A stretch of 64,000 nucleotides of DNA, taken from positions 806,001-870,000 of the forward strand of contig JANEZZ010001866.1 in NCBI GenBank assembly GCA_026122225.1, in the 5' to 3' direction. Below, piece after piece: positions 51,532 to 62,331 of this stretch. Each line of letters begins with the position of its first letter. Position 1 is the first letter of the stretch. The position numbers and the translations under genes are program-made. Under the pieces are notes generated by a model. It was not told the origin of the DNA and did not search any database. It saw nothing but the letters and a program-made list of their open reading frames with translations. Source of the DNA: Heloderma charlesbogerti (lineage: Eukaryota > Chordata > Lepidosauria > Squamata > Helodermatidae).

Positions 51532-52225
51532 CTGGCTGGATTCCCGCTGGGACACTGCCCGTTTTGGAAACAGTCATATTGCTGCTGAAATTCCAGATGG
51601 AAATGGGAAAACATTGGCAGTTCTGAAAAACCAATTCTTGGAAGTAGAAATAATAAGGCCAAATGACAAGCTAATGAGTTACATGTTTCTGGAGTTCCTT
51701 GGCACAGAACTGTGGATATTTATTTATTTGTGGCTGAATATGAACACAGTTTTGACAATTGCTTTCCATGTCTCAGTGTCCTCCAACCCTTCCACTGTTA
51801 GCTGCTCAAAAGTCCCGTTCTCTTTAAGAATCCCACAAGTTGTTTCTTGTTGCCCCCGATCCCTGGAGCCCTTCTCCCAAAAGTCCTGCACAGTGCCACC
51901 TGTCCCTCAAGCCCACCCTCTTTTGCAAAACCTTAGTCTCAACTGCTTAAAATACAAAGCAGACCCAGCACACTGCCAACTGGATTGGAGGAGCAATGGG
52001 GGGGGGGTGTTAGACCTTCTCCCACAGATCAATGGACCACTAAAAATTATGTCCCAAGCTCCTTCCCCCACCCCCCAAAGGGACAAGGTGTCTGAACCAG
52101 TGTCTTTTCTGCCGCAGGGTAAAAAGTAATGGGGGGAGGGTGATTTTCAGGGGGGAAAGAGCAGGCAGGGGAAAGTGTGAAAGGCCCCTGCTCATCCCAT
52201 ATTCTGGAGTTCACCTGACTCTTTA
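51135..52225. other. Unassigned stretch with a GA microsatellite
   Basis: (GA)n at about 51,485-51,529. No gene was recognised; the 171-codon plus frame at 51,614-52,129 has no domain. Confidence 0.35.
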
Positions 52226-52229
52226 TAAC

Positions 52230-52290
52230 GGCTTCCTCCAACCTCCAGCCGGGTTGGACTGCGACTCCATCATTCCCAGCCAGCAGGGCC
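52230..52290. mobile_element. hAT-like MITE fragment
   Basis: 'cttcctccaacctccagcc' and 'ggactgcgactccatcattc' are a degraded left arm, cut by the next element. Confidence 0.5.
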
Positions 52291-52297
52291 ATGAGAC

Positions 52298-52644
52298 CAG
52301 TGCTGGCGCCAGGCTTCTGAGGACCCTGGGCAAGGCCCGGGCCCCTGCCTCAGCAGTCTGCCTCCTCACCGCCATGGACATCAGCTGCTCTTGCTTCTCA
52401 GCCTGTCTCTGTGGCTGACGCCGGCTGGCTTGGCCGGCAGAGAGCTAGTCTGCCGCGCGGCATCTGCTGCTGCTCCTCCTCGCCGGGAGCGCCGCCCCCT
52501 GGGCCAGAGCAAGAGGTGGGTGAGAAAGCCGGGTGCAGTGGTGGAGAGGGGGAGCAACTCTCGGGAGCTCTCATTAGCGGGCTCCTGCTGGGTGGCGGGC
52601 CCTTGGCAGCTGCCCAGCTATGCCTGCCCTTAACACCAGCCCTG
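52298..52644. mobile_element. GC-rich hAT-like non-autonomous element
   Basis: 'cagtgctggcgccaggcttc' and the terminal 'ttaacaccagccctg' are imperfect inverted ends; 'ccctgggcaaggcccggg' is subterminal. Interior blocks match 34,436-34,640. No convincing target duplication. Confidence 0.55.
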
Positions 52645-52693
52645 ATCTGGACTGGCACCCAGTTCTGGTTGCCCATAAAAGTTGCAAAGGCAC

Positions 52694-52880
52694 ATGAGGC
52701 GCTGGGGAGGGCCTGCTTTGCATGCAGGAAGTCTTCAGTTCAATCCCGGGCACCACCAGCCCCCAAGGGCCAGGGAGTAGGTGGCAGGGAAGCCCCTCTC
52801 TGCCTGAGACCCTGGAGAGCCGCTGCCAGTCAGAGCAGGCTAGAGGGGGAAACAGCCTGACCTGGTATATGGCTTTATGC
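52694..52880 (+). mobile_element. tRNA-derived SINE (type 1)
   Basis: 'gcctgctttgcatgcaggaa', the B-box-like 'gttcaatcccggg', 'ccctggagagccgctgccag' and the end 'ctgacctggtatatgg' are in the family order. Box A is damaged ('gaggcgctgggg'). Confidence 0.68.
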
Positions 52881-52887
52881 TCTTTTT

Positions 52888-52999
52888 GCCCCTCTGTTGT
52901 CCCCAGAGAAGAGCACGAGATGACAGGCAGGTGGGGGGGGCTGGCCTGTGGGCTTTCCCAGCTCTCTGACCTCCATACGCCTTGCCTGGAGGAGCCCAA
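52888..52999. repeat. Dispersed repeat, copy b (pairs with 48,780-48,897)
   Basis: Partner of copy a. Differences by eye are a few substitutions plus the length of the G-run. Both copies are in the same orientation, 4.1 kb apart. Confidence 0.75.
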
Positions 53000-53089
53000 C
53001 TGCCCCCGCCCCGCCCAGCCCCAAGTCACCACGCCTGCCTCCCCAGTCACCGCAGAAGCCTTCGCATCACACGCTGGTGCTGCTAGGGG

Positions 53090-53900
53090 GAGGCGGGCAT
53101 TAAGCAGAGGGCAAAATATTTAGCTGGAAAGCCTCCTCGACTCGTTACAGGTGAAAAGGGAAAGGGGTTTGCAGCCCTCCCCTCGCCAAGCCTATGATTA
53201 GCCTGATTATAGTCATTTACTCAGTCCCTAATTTCTCCCACGTTTATCTCTTACTTTGAGCAGAGAGGATTGTGGGACTTCCAACCCCTTTCTCTCTCCA
53301 CTGCCCCAGTTTCACTGCCCCCCGTTTTTGTTAGCCTCTCGGTGGAAATTCTGGCCAAGGAGAGAAGTGCAATTAGCTGTGATCATGCGCATGGTTTTAA
53401 AAAAAAACTGGGCTTTTTTGCAAAAACACAACAAAAAGTGGGGGGAGGGAAATCCATCTATTTTCATTTATCACATTTCTGGGAAAGAGAAAGCTGTGGG
53501 CCCCATTTCTCTCTTCACTCCCTCTCCCCCTCTTACTGAAGCATCCATTATCCACAGCTGCTTAATTGAAGAGTGTCGCCTGGGCTGCTGGAGTTGAAAC
53601 AGCCTAAAAGCCTGGGCACACGAGAAGCCTTGGCATCATAAATTGATTTGCTAGGAGGGAGGCCTTAATTACAGATGCTTCTATGGGCACCGGTTTTTAT
53701 GGCACCCAGACCGGGATGTGGGCAATTCTGCCTAAAATGTGTTGATTAGGCTGCACTTTATGTCCCCGGGCATATTAAGTGGGCCCTGGAAAGCTATTAA
53801 TGTTGCAGCACCATAAAAAATTGATGAGAGGGAAAGAGGGAGGGAATGAGTGTGGCGGTGGGGAGAGGTGGTAGGTAAGCCCAGGAAAGATGGCCTCCGT
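53090..53900. promoter_or_regulatory. Cluster of candidate conserved non-coding elements
   Basis: About 800 bp free of recognised repeats. Motifs: 'ctatgattagcctgattata' at 53,192-53,211 (two bicoid/OTX-PITX GATTA cores 10 bp apart), 'tttactcagtccc', 'ggccttaattacagatgc' near 53,662, 'aaatgtgttgattaggc' near 53,736, 'gggcatattaagtggg' near 53,768 and 'aaagctattaatgttgc' near 53,790. The density of intact homeodomain-like cores is the highest in the window. Confidence 0.45.
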
Positions 53901-54029
53901 TGGGGTAGAGGCATTCTGGGAGCATTTAATTTCTAAAAAAGAAAAAAATACTAGGGAAAATGCAGGGGCTTGAGCCCAGACTAATCCCAGATTTTTTGTT
54001 TATGTTCATTAAAACACAAATAGATGCAC

Positions 54030-54160
54030 CAGTCAGGGCAGCATACATCACCCCTCCCTCCATTCATCCCCATAACAACCCAGTGGAGCAGGTTAGGCTT
54101 AGCGCTGGATGGCCTTGGGACCAATCGTGGGATTGGTCCCAAGGCCATCCAATATCCTTC
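54030..54160 (-). mobile_element. SINE (type 2) fragment with an inverted duplication
   Basis: 'ataacaacccagtggagc' and 'aggttaggcttag' belong to the type 2 SINE body. It then folds back: a 20-bp arm (54,107-54,126), a 4-base loop (54,127-54,130) and a perfect complementary arm (54,131-54,150). Confidence 0.6.
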
Positions 54161-54694
54161 CCTCAGTGAGCGTTGGCTATGCAGCCTCCCTACGGCAGAA
54201 CTCCACTAGGTAGATTAAAAACAAATCACAGCCCTGAGTTACGCTCCAAACGTATTTCAATTTTTAGATCCATTTAATGCTCACGGCTTCCCACCAAAGA
54301 AACCTGGGAATTACAATTTGTGAGGGTGCTGCGGAAGATTCCTGGCCTGCCCACACTGAGCTATCGCTCCCAGGATTCTTCTGGGCATGACTCGAGTCCG
54401 TAGCCGGCCTAAAGGTTCTGGGGAGGGGGCACCAAAAAAGCGGGGAGCAGTTCATCTGGTTTGCAGGGCTTTTAAAGACAACACTGTAAACTGTTTTTAA
54501 TTATTTGTTTGTAACAAAAATTATGGGAGAGAGAAAATATAGCCGGGGCCAGGCCCCCTGTAGCCCACCCCTGGCTACCGCCTGGCATGACTCTTAAACC
54601 AGTTTTAAATTTGCAGTGTAGATGCTCCCACACCCTCCCTCTGCAGTCTGCTAGCTGGCTATAATGAGGCACCTGTGGAACAGACGGAGCTGGA

Positions 54695-55081
54695 GAAGGG
54701 ACGTACAAGAATTTTGTTTCTGTTCCCAAGTCATGCAAACATCTCAGTTCGCAATCCCAAATGCAAGCAGGAGCACTTTTTTTCACGACATTTGCAAATT
54801 CCTGGATTTGTGATTGCATTAGAAACATGCACACTTTGAAATGCACATTTAAAAAACCACTACAACATATTCATTTTCATGCTCTACTTAATGAAGGGAA
54901 AGTGTGCACTTCTGAAAATTCCACACAGAAATCTGCATGGTTCCCATTTGAATGAGCTGAACAACAACAATAACAACAACAAAAACCCAGGCTGAAAACA
55001 AAAATGGGAGCAAGCTTCAGTGAGCTTCCATGTGATTCGGGGGGGATTTAGGTGAGCTCAAAAAGGGTTCTCCCATCCCTA
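54695..55081. mobile_element. Probable hAT-like element (TAGGGAYG termini)
   Basis: The right end 'gttctcccatcccta' and left end 'agggacgtacaagaa' agree with the terminal pattern of 18,704-19,212 and 61,708-62,141. The interior is AT-rich with 'gaaatgcacatttaaaaaac'. Target duplication not seen. Confidence 0.4.
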
Positions 55082-55104
55082 AGTGGGAGGATCCACAGGA
55101 GAGA

Positions 55105-55195
55105 TCAACACAAACTTTTTATGTTGTAAGCCACTTTGGGAAGAACATAGTCTTGAAAGGTGGCAAAGAAATATATTACATAAATAAATAAGTAA
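55105..55195 (+). mobile_element. LINE/SINE 3' tail
   Basis: 'tgtaagccactttgggaaga' followed by 'ggtggcaaagaaatatatta' and a TAAA-rich end is the common reptile 3' tail. Confidence 0.55.
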
Positions 55196-55379
55196 TGTTT
55201 ACCACCCTGCTTTGCCCATGCAGCTCCTGAGTGCTGGGCAAACCATCACTCCCACTAGGGCACCAGCTATGAACTCCAGAACTCCAGCCTTGGCCTTCCA
55301 AGATCCCAGCAGTGCCAATTCCTTCCATTTGTGTGCAGAAAGGCCATGAGCATATAGGCAGCTAACACAGCACTGCCTC

Positions 55380-55500
55380 TGAATCGCTCCAGTAAATCAA
55401 TTTGTCAGCATGCAGTTCCCCAATTAGCATTAGCTGGTATGATTACTCATCTTCGCTCTGCAAACTTCTGGGAATTAATCAAGGCGGCTGTGGGCAGGCA
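55380..55500. promoter_or_regulatory. Candidate conserved non-coding element
   Basis: In 120 bp: 'aaatcaatttgtcagc', 'cccaattagcattagctgg', 'tgattactcatc' and 'gggaattaatcaagg'. Repeat-free. Confidence 0.42.
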
Positions 55501-55509
55501 AGGGTCATT

Positions 55510-57930
55510 CTGGGGTTGTGCTGATCCAAAAGAGCTGGTGCAGGGTGGGGGCCCCATCACAGAAGAATCACAGTTGTCCACCTCACCCACCTTTGGGGTT
55601 GAGGGGAAGAGTCATTGATCATGTGGAAATTCCTTCTAGTTGTCCAAGCCGTGGAGAGACAGCAGAGCTCCTACCATTAGGCAATGCTCCACTTTCAGGT
55701 TTGGGGTCAAAACTCTATGGTGGGGTGGAAATTGCTCCCTGAAATTCAGTGATCCTGTCAGTAAGGGCAAGTGAGAGCAACAGAGAATGAGGGCAATATA
55801 AACAGATGAGCAAACATTTTCACAAGGATTCTGTCCCATTCTGTGGTCCCTTGAGGCTTGCAGAGGAAATTGGTAGCATCTGATGGCGGTCAGAACAAGG
55901 CAAGAAGAAAACAGGACCACGGATAGCTCCAAATGGGTCTTGCTGGCTGGAGCTCTCTCCTACTAGAACGATAGGAGGATGTTGCCTCAGCAGGGGGCTG
56001 AGCCAAGGGAAGCCTTAGGCAGGCTGGCCAGACCCATAGTGTGGGCAGCTCTGCCCTTGCTGGAGAAGCTGGCTGGACTATTAAAGGGCCCTCATCTGAT
56101 TGTGTGGCCTGAGACTTCTGCAAGGCTGGGGAGATGGAGGTTCTGCCAGGGACTCATCCTCTGAGCCAGTGGAAAATGGCAAGGTTGTATCCTCCTTCCA
56201 GGTGGGACAAGAACAAGGCACTCCTTGTCCTACCCCTGAGGTAGTAGCCTATGCCTCATCCTCATCAGAATCCATTCTGGTATATTGGAAGGTCTGAAGG
56301 CCAGGGGGGTCATGACAGATCCCTCCCCCCCCAAATCACAGGGATGAAAGCACTGCTGAAAATGTACTTGGAAAAACAGTGTGTGGAAAAACTCCGTTAC
56401 CGATAAATCCCCTCAGAGCCAATTTAGCTTCTCCGTACTCCTTGAGAGCTAAATATCTCCCAGCCTCAACTTTGGCCTACTAAAGGCTACCTCTTCACAG
56501 AGGTCAGAGCTTTTACTATACCTCCTCCCCAGCTCAATAAATCTATCTCCTGCCACTGTAGCCTCCACCAATCCTTCCTGAGCAAAACAAAACTTGGCTC
56601 TGTCCTCATAAGTCTCCACAGCTTAGACTTTCTGCTCCCACTCTTCCCTGCCTTTATCTTGTCTGTCTCTCCTACACAGTTTATCTAGCAGCCTCCATGG
56701 CTTGAACTCACTCCTCATCCCCAGCGTCTTACCCATCCATATCCAGAATGCCACGATCATCTTCAGGTGAAGCAACATCAGCCCCATCCCAGCCTGGTCT
56801 CCACCCCCACAAAATCGCTCACACAGTCAATAGTTCTAACCCTGGATTTCCCCTCATGTGAAGGCAAAATTCAGCAGGAAGATCTCCTGCACTAACCTGG
56901 GTTCCCCCATGTGTAGCTCCAAGCATCCCTTTTACCAACAGAGGGGATGCTGGTTGGGAGGGGACCCCCATGCAGAGCCCCTCCTGATGCCAGGCGCCCA
57001 CCGTGGGAGGAGACTAAGACATTACTTCATGACAAACTAATGACCGTGGGAGAGGAAGAACATGGTGGCCTATTGCTGTGGCAATGGGGAAGGTGCAACT
57101 CTCTCTCTCTCTCTCTCTCTCTCAATCTCTCTCTCTCTCTAGGAAGTCTTGTGGGAGGCTGGGCAGCTAGAGGAAGTATGCACATTTTACTATTCTTACT
57201 TTCAGGGGGCTGGCTGTTAGGCCAAAGAGGATCAAGTTTCATCAGCAAATGAACCTGAGAACAAAGGCAAGGAGGAGAAGGGAGGAATATGGGTGCTGTT
57301 AAGCCCTCCATACCTGAGGCTGTGAAGGAGGACAAAGTACAGGACAGTCTGTAGAGCTATGAGCAACCACAGCATAACATTATAAGAAGAGCCCTGTATC
57401 CTACTTGCAATGGTGCAAGGACAGAGCTCCAGGGAATTACTCAGGGTCGGTTCCAAAGGCAAGGTCAGCAGGCAGCCCTAACACAGGGAGGTCCAGAGCA
57501 CAGCAAGGTTAGCAGGGCAAAGACAAGTCTGGAAGCTGGTGCACAAATGTTGTTTCAGCCCTGTGTCTAGCCTGAGCCTTCAGAGCCCCACCCAGAGCAC
57601 ACCTGCAGCCCATATCAGGAATGGTGCACTCACAGGTATACCCTTATTCACGAGGAATCCTTATTCCATAGGCAGGCACTTCTATGTCTGGCAGCCGGCC
57701 AAGCCTGAATTTCCGCACACCAGTGCTCCCTGGGGCTAGGTGGCCGCTCAGCATCTGCCTCCAGGAAGGACTAACTACATCTTGAGGGAAAGGATCAATG
57801 GCCATCTCCCCTGAGGGGCCAGGATCCCTTTGATTAGCCTCAAGGTCCCCTGGCACAGCCAGCTCCTCCATGATGTTCGGCTTGGGGGGTTCAGGTCATA
57901 CTCCGAAGGGAAGTACTTCAGAGGTGGCAT
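55510..57930. other. Long unassigned stretch
   Basis: No recognised gene or common repeat. (CT)n at about 57,099-57,141. The part 56,340-56,830 is C/T-rich on the plus strand and could be a decayed LTR or internal retroelement region, but I see no motif to support it. Confidence 0.3.
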
Positions 57931-57934
57931 GACA

Positions 57935-58045
57935 TCCCCCCCGGGTTAGACCAGAGGTCCGTCTAGTCCAGCTCCCTGCTTCCTTCCCATAGTGGCCAAC
58001 CAGATGCCTCCAGGAAGCCCACTAGCCGAGCATGAAGGAAAGAGC
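57935..58045 (-). mobile_element. CR1-group repeat (type B) fragment
   Basis: 'ccgtctagtccagctccctg' and 'agtggccaaccagatgcctc' match the type B order. Confidence 0.55.
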
Positions 58046-58049
58046 ATAG

Positions 58050-58820
58050 GAAACACAGGAAACATTGGAAGCTGCCTTATACAGAGTCAGAGCCTTGGTC
58101 CAATATTGTTGACACTGACTGGCAGCAGCGGCTCTCCGGGGTTTCAGGCAGGAGTTTTTCCAGCCCTACCTGGAGATGCTGCCAGGGATAGAAGCATCGC
58201 TTCCAAATCCCAGGAAGTACTAGTTCCCCTCTACTCAGCACTGGTTAGGCCTCATCTGGAGTACTGTGTCCAGTTCTGGGCACCACACTTGAAGAAGGAT
58301 GCAGACAAACTGGAGAGGGTTCAGAGGAGGGCAACAAAGATGATCAGGGGGCTGGAAACAAAGCCCTATGAAGAGAGACTGAAAGAACGGGGCATGTTTA
58401 GCCTTGAGAAGAGAAGACTGAGGGGAGATATGATAGCGCTCTTCAAGTACTTGAAAGGCTGTCACAGAGAAGAAGGCCAGGATCTCTTCTCAATCATCCC
58501 AGAGTACAGGACACGGAATAATGGGCTCAAGTTACAGGAAGCCAGATTCCGGCTGAACATCAGGAACAACTTCCTGACTGTTAGAGCAATACGACAATGG
58601 AACCCATTCCCTAGGGAGGCGGTGGGCTCTCCCACACTGGAGGTGTTCAAGACGAGGCTGGACCGCCACCTGTCGGGGATGCTCTGACTTGGATTCCTGC
58701 ACTGAGCAGGGGGTTGGACTCGGCCTTGTAGGCCCCTTCCAGCCCTACTATTCTATGCTTCTATGATCAAACCTGGGACCTTCTGTGTGCAAAGCAGGGG
58801 CTCTGCCATGGAGCCACCCC
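58050..58820 (-). mobile_element. SINE (type 1) interrupted by CR1
   Basis: 58,050-58,188 is the SINE's 3' part ('ggaagctgccttatacagag' to 'agatgctgccaggga'); 58,767-58,820 is its head ('tcaaacctgggaccttctgt' to 'ctgccatggagccacc'). Together they make one minus-strand SINE. Confidence 0.78.
58189..58766 (+). mobile_element. CR1 LINE 3' end inserted in a SINE
   Basis: Plus-strand, 578 bp, aligning to 38,487-39,060 of the long CR1. The frame [20 protein letters not shown] onward is open to the CR1 stop at about 58,687. The tail is 'ttctatgcttctatga'. No clear duplication. Confidence 0.88.
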
Positions 58821-58854
58821 CCCCACTGAGCCATCTTCCACTGCCTTTCCCCAG

Positions 58855-59060
58855 CAACTTGGATTCAGCGGCATGCTGCCTCTGAACCTGGACATTCCTT
58901 CTTGCCATCATGGCTAGTAGCCATCCAGACTTCTCCTCCATAAATCCGCCTAAACCCCACTTAAAGCCATCTAAGCTCGTTGCCCTCTCCACAGTCTGCA
59001 CCAGCAAATTCCACGTTCATGATGCATTTCCTGAGGATGTCCTGATCCTGCTGCTGTTGG
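58855..59060 (-). mobile_element. CR1-group LINE (type B) fragment
   Basis: The minus frame reads VERATSLDGFKWGLGGFMEEKS, the type B RT C-terminus, followed by 'catggctagtagccatcc' read in reverse. Confidence 0.6.
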
Positions 59061-59327
59061 GAGACAGAAGGGATACTTTACAAAGCCCATCCTGGAAGTG
59101 AACATGAGCTGCCCTGCTTCACAACACAATACCTCAGAGTGCACACAACTCAGGTGCCATGAAAAGGCAGAAGCAACTGCTGATCTGGGGACAAGAGGCA
59201 GGCAGTTCAGCTGCAAACATCCTGGACAACTGGGATGTGTGAATCTCTTTCATGCCAGATGAAACCATCCCCAGTTTAGATATACAAAGTCTGTGCCTAC
59301 TTTTCTGCTTTCTCAAATATGTGAAAA

Positions 59328-59360
<33 letters not shown>
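59328..59360. repeat. (AG)n microsatellite
   Basis: Simple repeat. Confidence 0.95.
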
Positions 59361-59361
<1 letters not shown>

Positions 59362-59379
59362 CATCCTGGAAAGGCAGTT

Positions 59380-59560
59380 GATGGCTAATCAATTTCCCGG
59401 AGTCAGAAAGAGACAAACTGTCCAAACGCATCAGCCTTTAAACACCACCTTCCCTAATGCAATTTTACAATTTCCTATAATTGAGTCGCTGTGTAACTTC
59501 CCCCGCTCTCTCCCTGGTAATTACATGGAACAAGATCAACCCCGTTCACTACCAGCTTGG
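59380..59560. promoter_or_regulatory. Candidate conserved non-coding element
   Basis: 'gatggctaatcaatttcccg', 'ctaatgcaattttac', 'cctataattgagtcgc' and 'tggtaattacatgg' lie within 180 bp of repeat-free sequence. Confidence 0.42.
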
Positions 59561-59760
59561 AGCTACTGCCAGAGAGAAGCTTGTGAATACAAAGGATTCC
59601 CCCTCCCCAAATCTTCCCAGTGGGGAGCAATACTCTCTCTAGTAGAAACAATGCCAGCTACACTTATCACAGTTTGGTTCCTGAGAAGGGAGTTGCCCAT
59701 TCTTTCATAGCATAAAAGGCTGGCGCCAGAAATGGGCATCAGGTCACCCTTGCAGCTCAG

Positions 59761-59761
59761 A

Positions 59762-59812
<51 letters not shown>

Positions 59813-59815
59813 ACA
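59761..59815. repeat. (CT)n(CA)n microsatellite
   Basis: Same CT-then-CA arrangement as 34,838-34,884. Confidence 0.95.
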
Positions 59816-60379
59816 TCTCCTTTCTGGTTGCTAAGGAGAGATTCTGAATCTATAGTTAACTTAGGGGACACTACAATCCCACCCATATTGGGTTTTTTTT
59901 CTGAAACAACAACCTGAACTCTGGTCTAGAAGCAATAATATCATTCTGCTTGGTCAGAGGGCATTACATAACTTCTCACATGTGAAATTGGTCCAGAGTA
60001 TACAAGTATCTTGGCTGTCATTTGTTAGGCTGATGAAGCTCTTATCATCAGTCCCTCTAATAGTGAACTGAAGTGGTGAGTGCCAACAGAAATTGAGCAA
60101 AAAAATGGGACTACTGGGAAACAAGAAGGAAGTATCAGCATGCTTGGAGGAAAATGGACATTTACAGTGTTGGAGTTACAACAGTATGTAAGTTGTGTGT
60201 ATAAGTTTAAATAGAGGTTTGTTTATGTTGCTGGCTAGCCAGTGGTTTCTGGGATTAGATGAACATTCCATCTGCTTGTCTGCTGTGGCAGTTTAGCTAT
60301 GACAGTTTAGTTGATGTCTTGCTAGCTTGGAACGTCTCTTCCCCCTCCCTGCTAAAAGATTATTGTATTCATCAGAAAA
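59816..60379. other. Unassigned stretch
   Basis: No recognised gene or repeat. Confidence 0.3.
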
Positions 60380-60575
60380 GGGCCGTAGCTCCGTGGCAGA
60401 GCCCCCGCTTTGCATGCGGAAGGTCCCAGGTTCCATCCCCGGCATCTCTCGGTAGGGCTGGGAAAGATCCCTTGCTTGAAACCCTGGAGAGCCGCTGCTG
60501 CCAGTCAGTGTCTACAATGCTGGGCCAGATGGACCAAGGGTCTGACTTTGTATCAGGCAGCTTCCTATGTTCCCA
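60380..60575 (+). mobile_element. tRNA-derived SINE (type 1), best-preserved copy
   Basis: Starts 'gggccgtagctccgtggcag' (box A-like TAGCTCCGTGG), then 'ttgcatgcggaaggtcccag' and box B-like 'ggttccatcccc'. Body 'ccctggagagccgctgctgc', 'tggaccaagggtctgac'; ends 'ggcagcttcctatgttcc'. The internal pol III promoter layout identifies it as tRNA-derived. It is not a tRNA gene: no acceptor-stem pairing follows. Confidence 0.85.
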
Positions 60576-60799
60576 AAGTCTTCTTGCGTGCACTTCAGCT
60601 GTATGTTCAGGCTACTTGCCAAGATGCAGAACTACAAAAACATTCTTTAAACAAAAGTTAAAAGGGCAATCCCCCTCCCCAAATCAGCCCAATAATGACT
60701 GCACATACTCCACAGCCACGGAATGTGGAAAGTCATTTGGAAAAGAGAACCAGAGAAGTGCGGGTGGGGCGCCTGCTTGAGCTCGTGCAGCTTAACACC

Positions 60800-61190
60800 A
60801 GCCTTCCCCAACCTAGTGCCCTCCAGGTGTGTTGGACTACAACTCCCTTCAGCCTCAGCCAGCATGGCCAATGGCCAGGAATGCTGGGGGTTGCAGTCCA
60901 AAACACCTGGATGGCACCAGGTTGGGAAAGCCTGACTCCTGCTTATCTTTCATCACTAATCGCTCTATATTCTCCTGCTTAAAGTCTCTGGCCTTGTTCA
61001 CATGTAACAACAACCCAGGGTATGGGTGGAATATAGGTTGTCGCTGAATTGTCGGTTGTCACTACGTGCAAACTCTGCACTATAGTTTAACTATAGGTTG
61101 TTAACATAGTTTGTTAACAACAAACCATGGGACTTGTAGTCCAACAGATGTGGAAAGTGCCAGGTTGGGGAAGGCTGCTCTAGGCCAACA
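60800..61190. mobile_element. Composite foldback element, second copy
   Basis: A MITE (60,800-60,935) with both arms, the linker 'ctgcttatctttcatcacta', then the left half of the palindrome found at 43.47-43.79 kb. Its right half is replaced by a MITE right arm ('gggacttgtagtccaacag', 'ggttggggaaggctgc'). Confidence 0.7.
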
Positions 61191-61192
61191 TA

Positions 61193-61448
61193 GAATCATA
61201 GAATAGTAGGGTTGGAAGGGGCCTACAAGGCCATCGAGTCCAACCCCCTGCTCAATGCAGGAATCCAAGTCAGAGCACCCCTGACAGATGGCTGCCTAGC
61301 CTCGTCTTGAACACCTCCAGTGTGGGAGAGCCCACCGCCGCCCTAGGGAATGGGTTCCACTGTCATATTGCTCTAGCAGTCAGGAAGTTTTTCCTGAGGT
61401 TCAGACGGAGTCTGGCTTCCTGTCACTTGAACCCATGATTCCATATGT
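61193..61448 (-). mobile_element. CR1 LINE 3' end
   Basis: On the minus strand: CR1 C-terminal coding sequence and 3' UTR with the tail 'agaatcatagaatagtagg' at 61,193. Truncated at about 61,448. Confidence 0.88.
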
Positions 61449-61707
61449 TTCATAATATAAATTCCCCCCTTTCTTTCTTTGTTTGTTGTTACTATTGTGT
61501 TGCAAATAAAAAGATAAAAATGCAAGTACCCATACTTCAGGTAGCAAGTTAGACTGGGAAAATGGCAGGAGGAAAGGATGGAGCACCTTCTACAGACACT
61601 GGTGGCAGTCAAAACCAGAGTCTGCAGGGCACACTTCATGAGGGGGGAAAAGTTTATTTTTTTTGACCCTACGGCACCTTGGTCCTGCTGCCGAAGTCTC
61701 TAGTATT
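61449..61707. other. Unassigned stretch
   Basis: Nothing recognised. Confidence 0.3.
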
Positions 61708-62141
61708 TAGGGATGTGCATACAAGCAAAATTCAAGCTCATCAAATTTCTCTAAATTCCACCTCGAAGCTCTTTCCATCTCGTATCCATATCCAATTGCA
61801 ATCTTTGTTTCTTTTCGCATCAAAATTTGTGTGCACTTTCATGTGTGTTTTCCCAAATGTATCCACCAATTGTGTGCATCTTTGAAATATATACATTCTT
61901 CTTCCGTTGATTAAAGTGTATTTGCATACATTTTTCAAAAGTACACATTTTTTAACGGACATTTTTCAAATGTACGCATGCTGTTGAGCACATTTGTTTT
62001 GGATTACGAATCACACTGCAAGTTTGGAAATGAACAGACTTTGACCATTGACTGTGGTCGAGCCCATTTTCAGTCCAGAAGGTGAAAACTGGGTAAAGAG
62101 TGACTAAAAATGAACTGAAACAAACATCTCATGTATCCCTA
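61708..62141. mobile_element. hAT-like element (TAGGGATG termini)
   Basis: Begins 'tagggatgtgcatacaag' and ends 'ctcatgtatcccta', so the first and last 8 bases are inverted repeats and match those of 18,704-19,212. Flanks ctagtatt and cgagcatc agree at 5 of 8. AT-rich interior without a transposase frame. Confidence 0.65.
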
Positions 62142-62331
62142 CGAGCATCAGGCTCAGGTTGCCTGAACAAGGGCATCGTCACTATACATACGCCAAGAAT
62201 GGTCACTACAAATTTTCTTTTAAAGCTCTTGGATGTATATTGACCAGTTCTAGTAAATGTCAGATGGGCTATATCCCATGGCTTCATTTCAGCTGTGTCA
62301 CTATTATTGTTGTTGTTGTTGTTGTTATTAG

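Noticed and set aside
56340..56830. Solo LTR
   Set aside because: Pyrimidine-rich, with an AATAAA-like site near 56,536, but no TG..CA ends or target duplication could be identified.
60380..60450. tRNA gene
   Set aside because: Box A- and B-like motifs are present, but there is no acceptor-stem pairing or anticodon arm, and the sequence continues into a SINE body found many times here.
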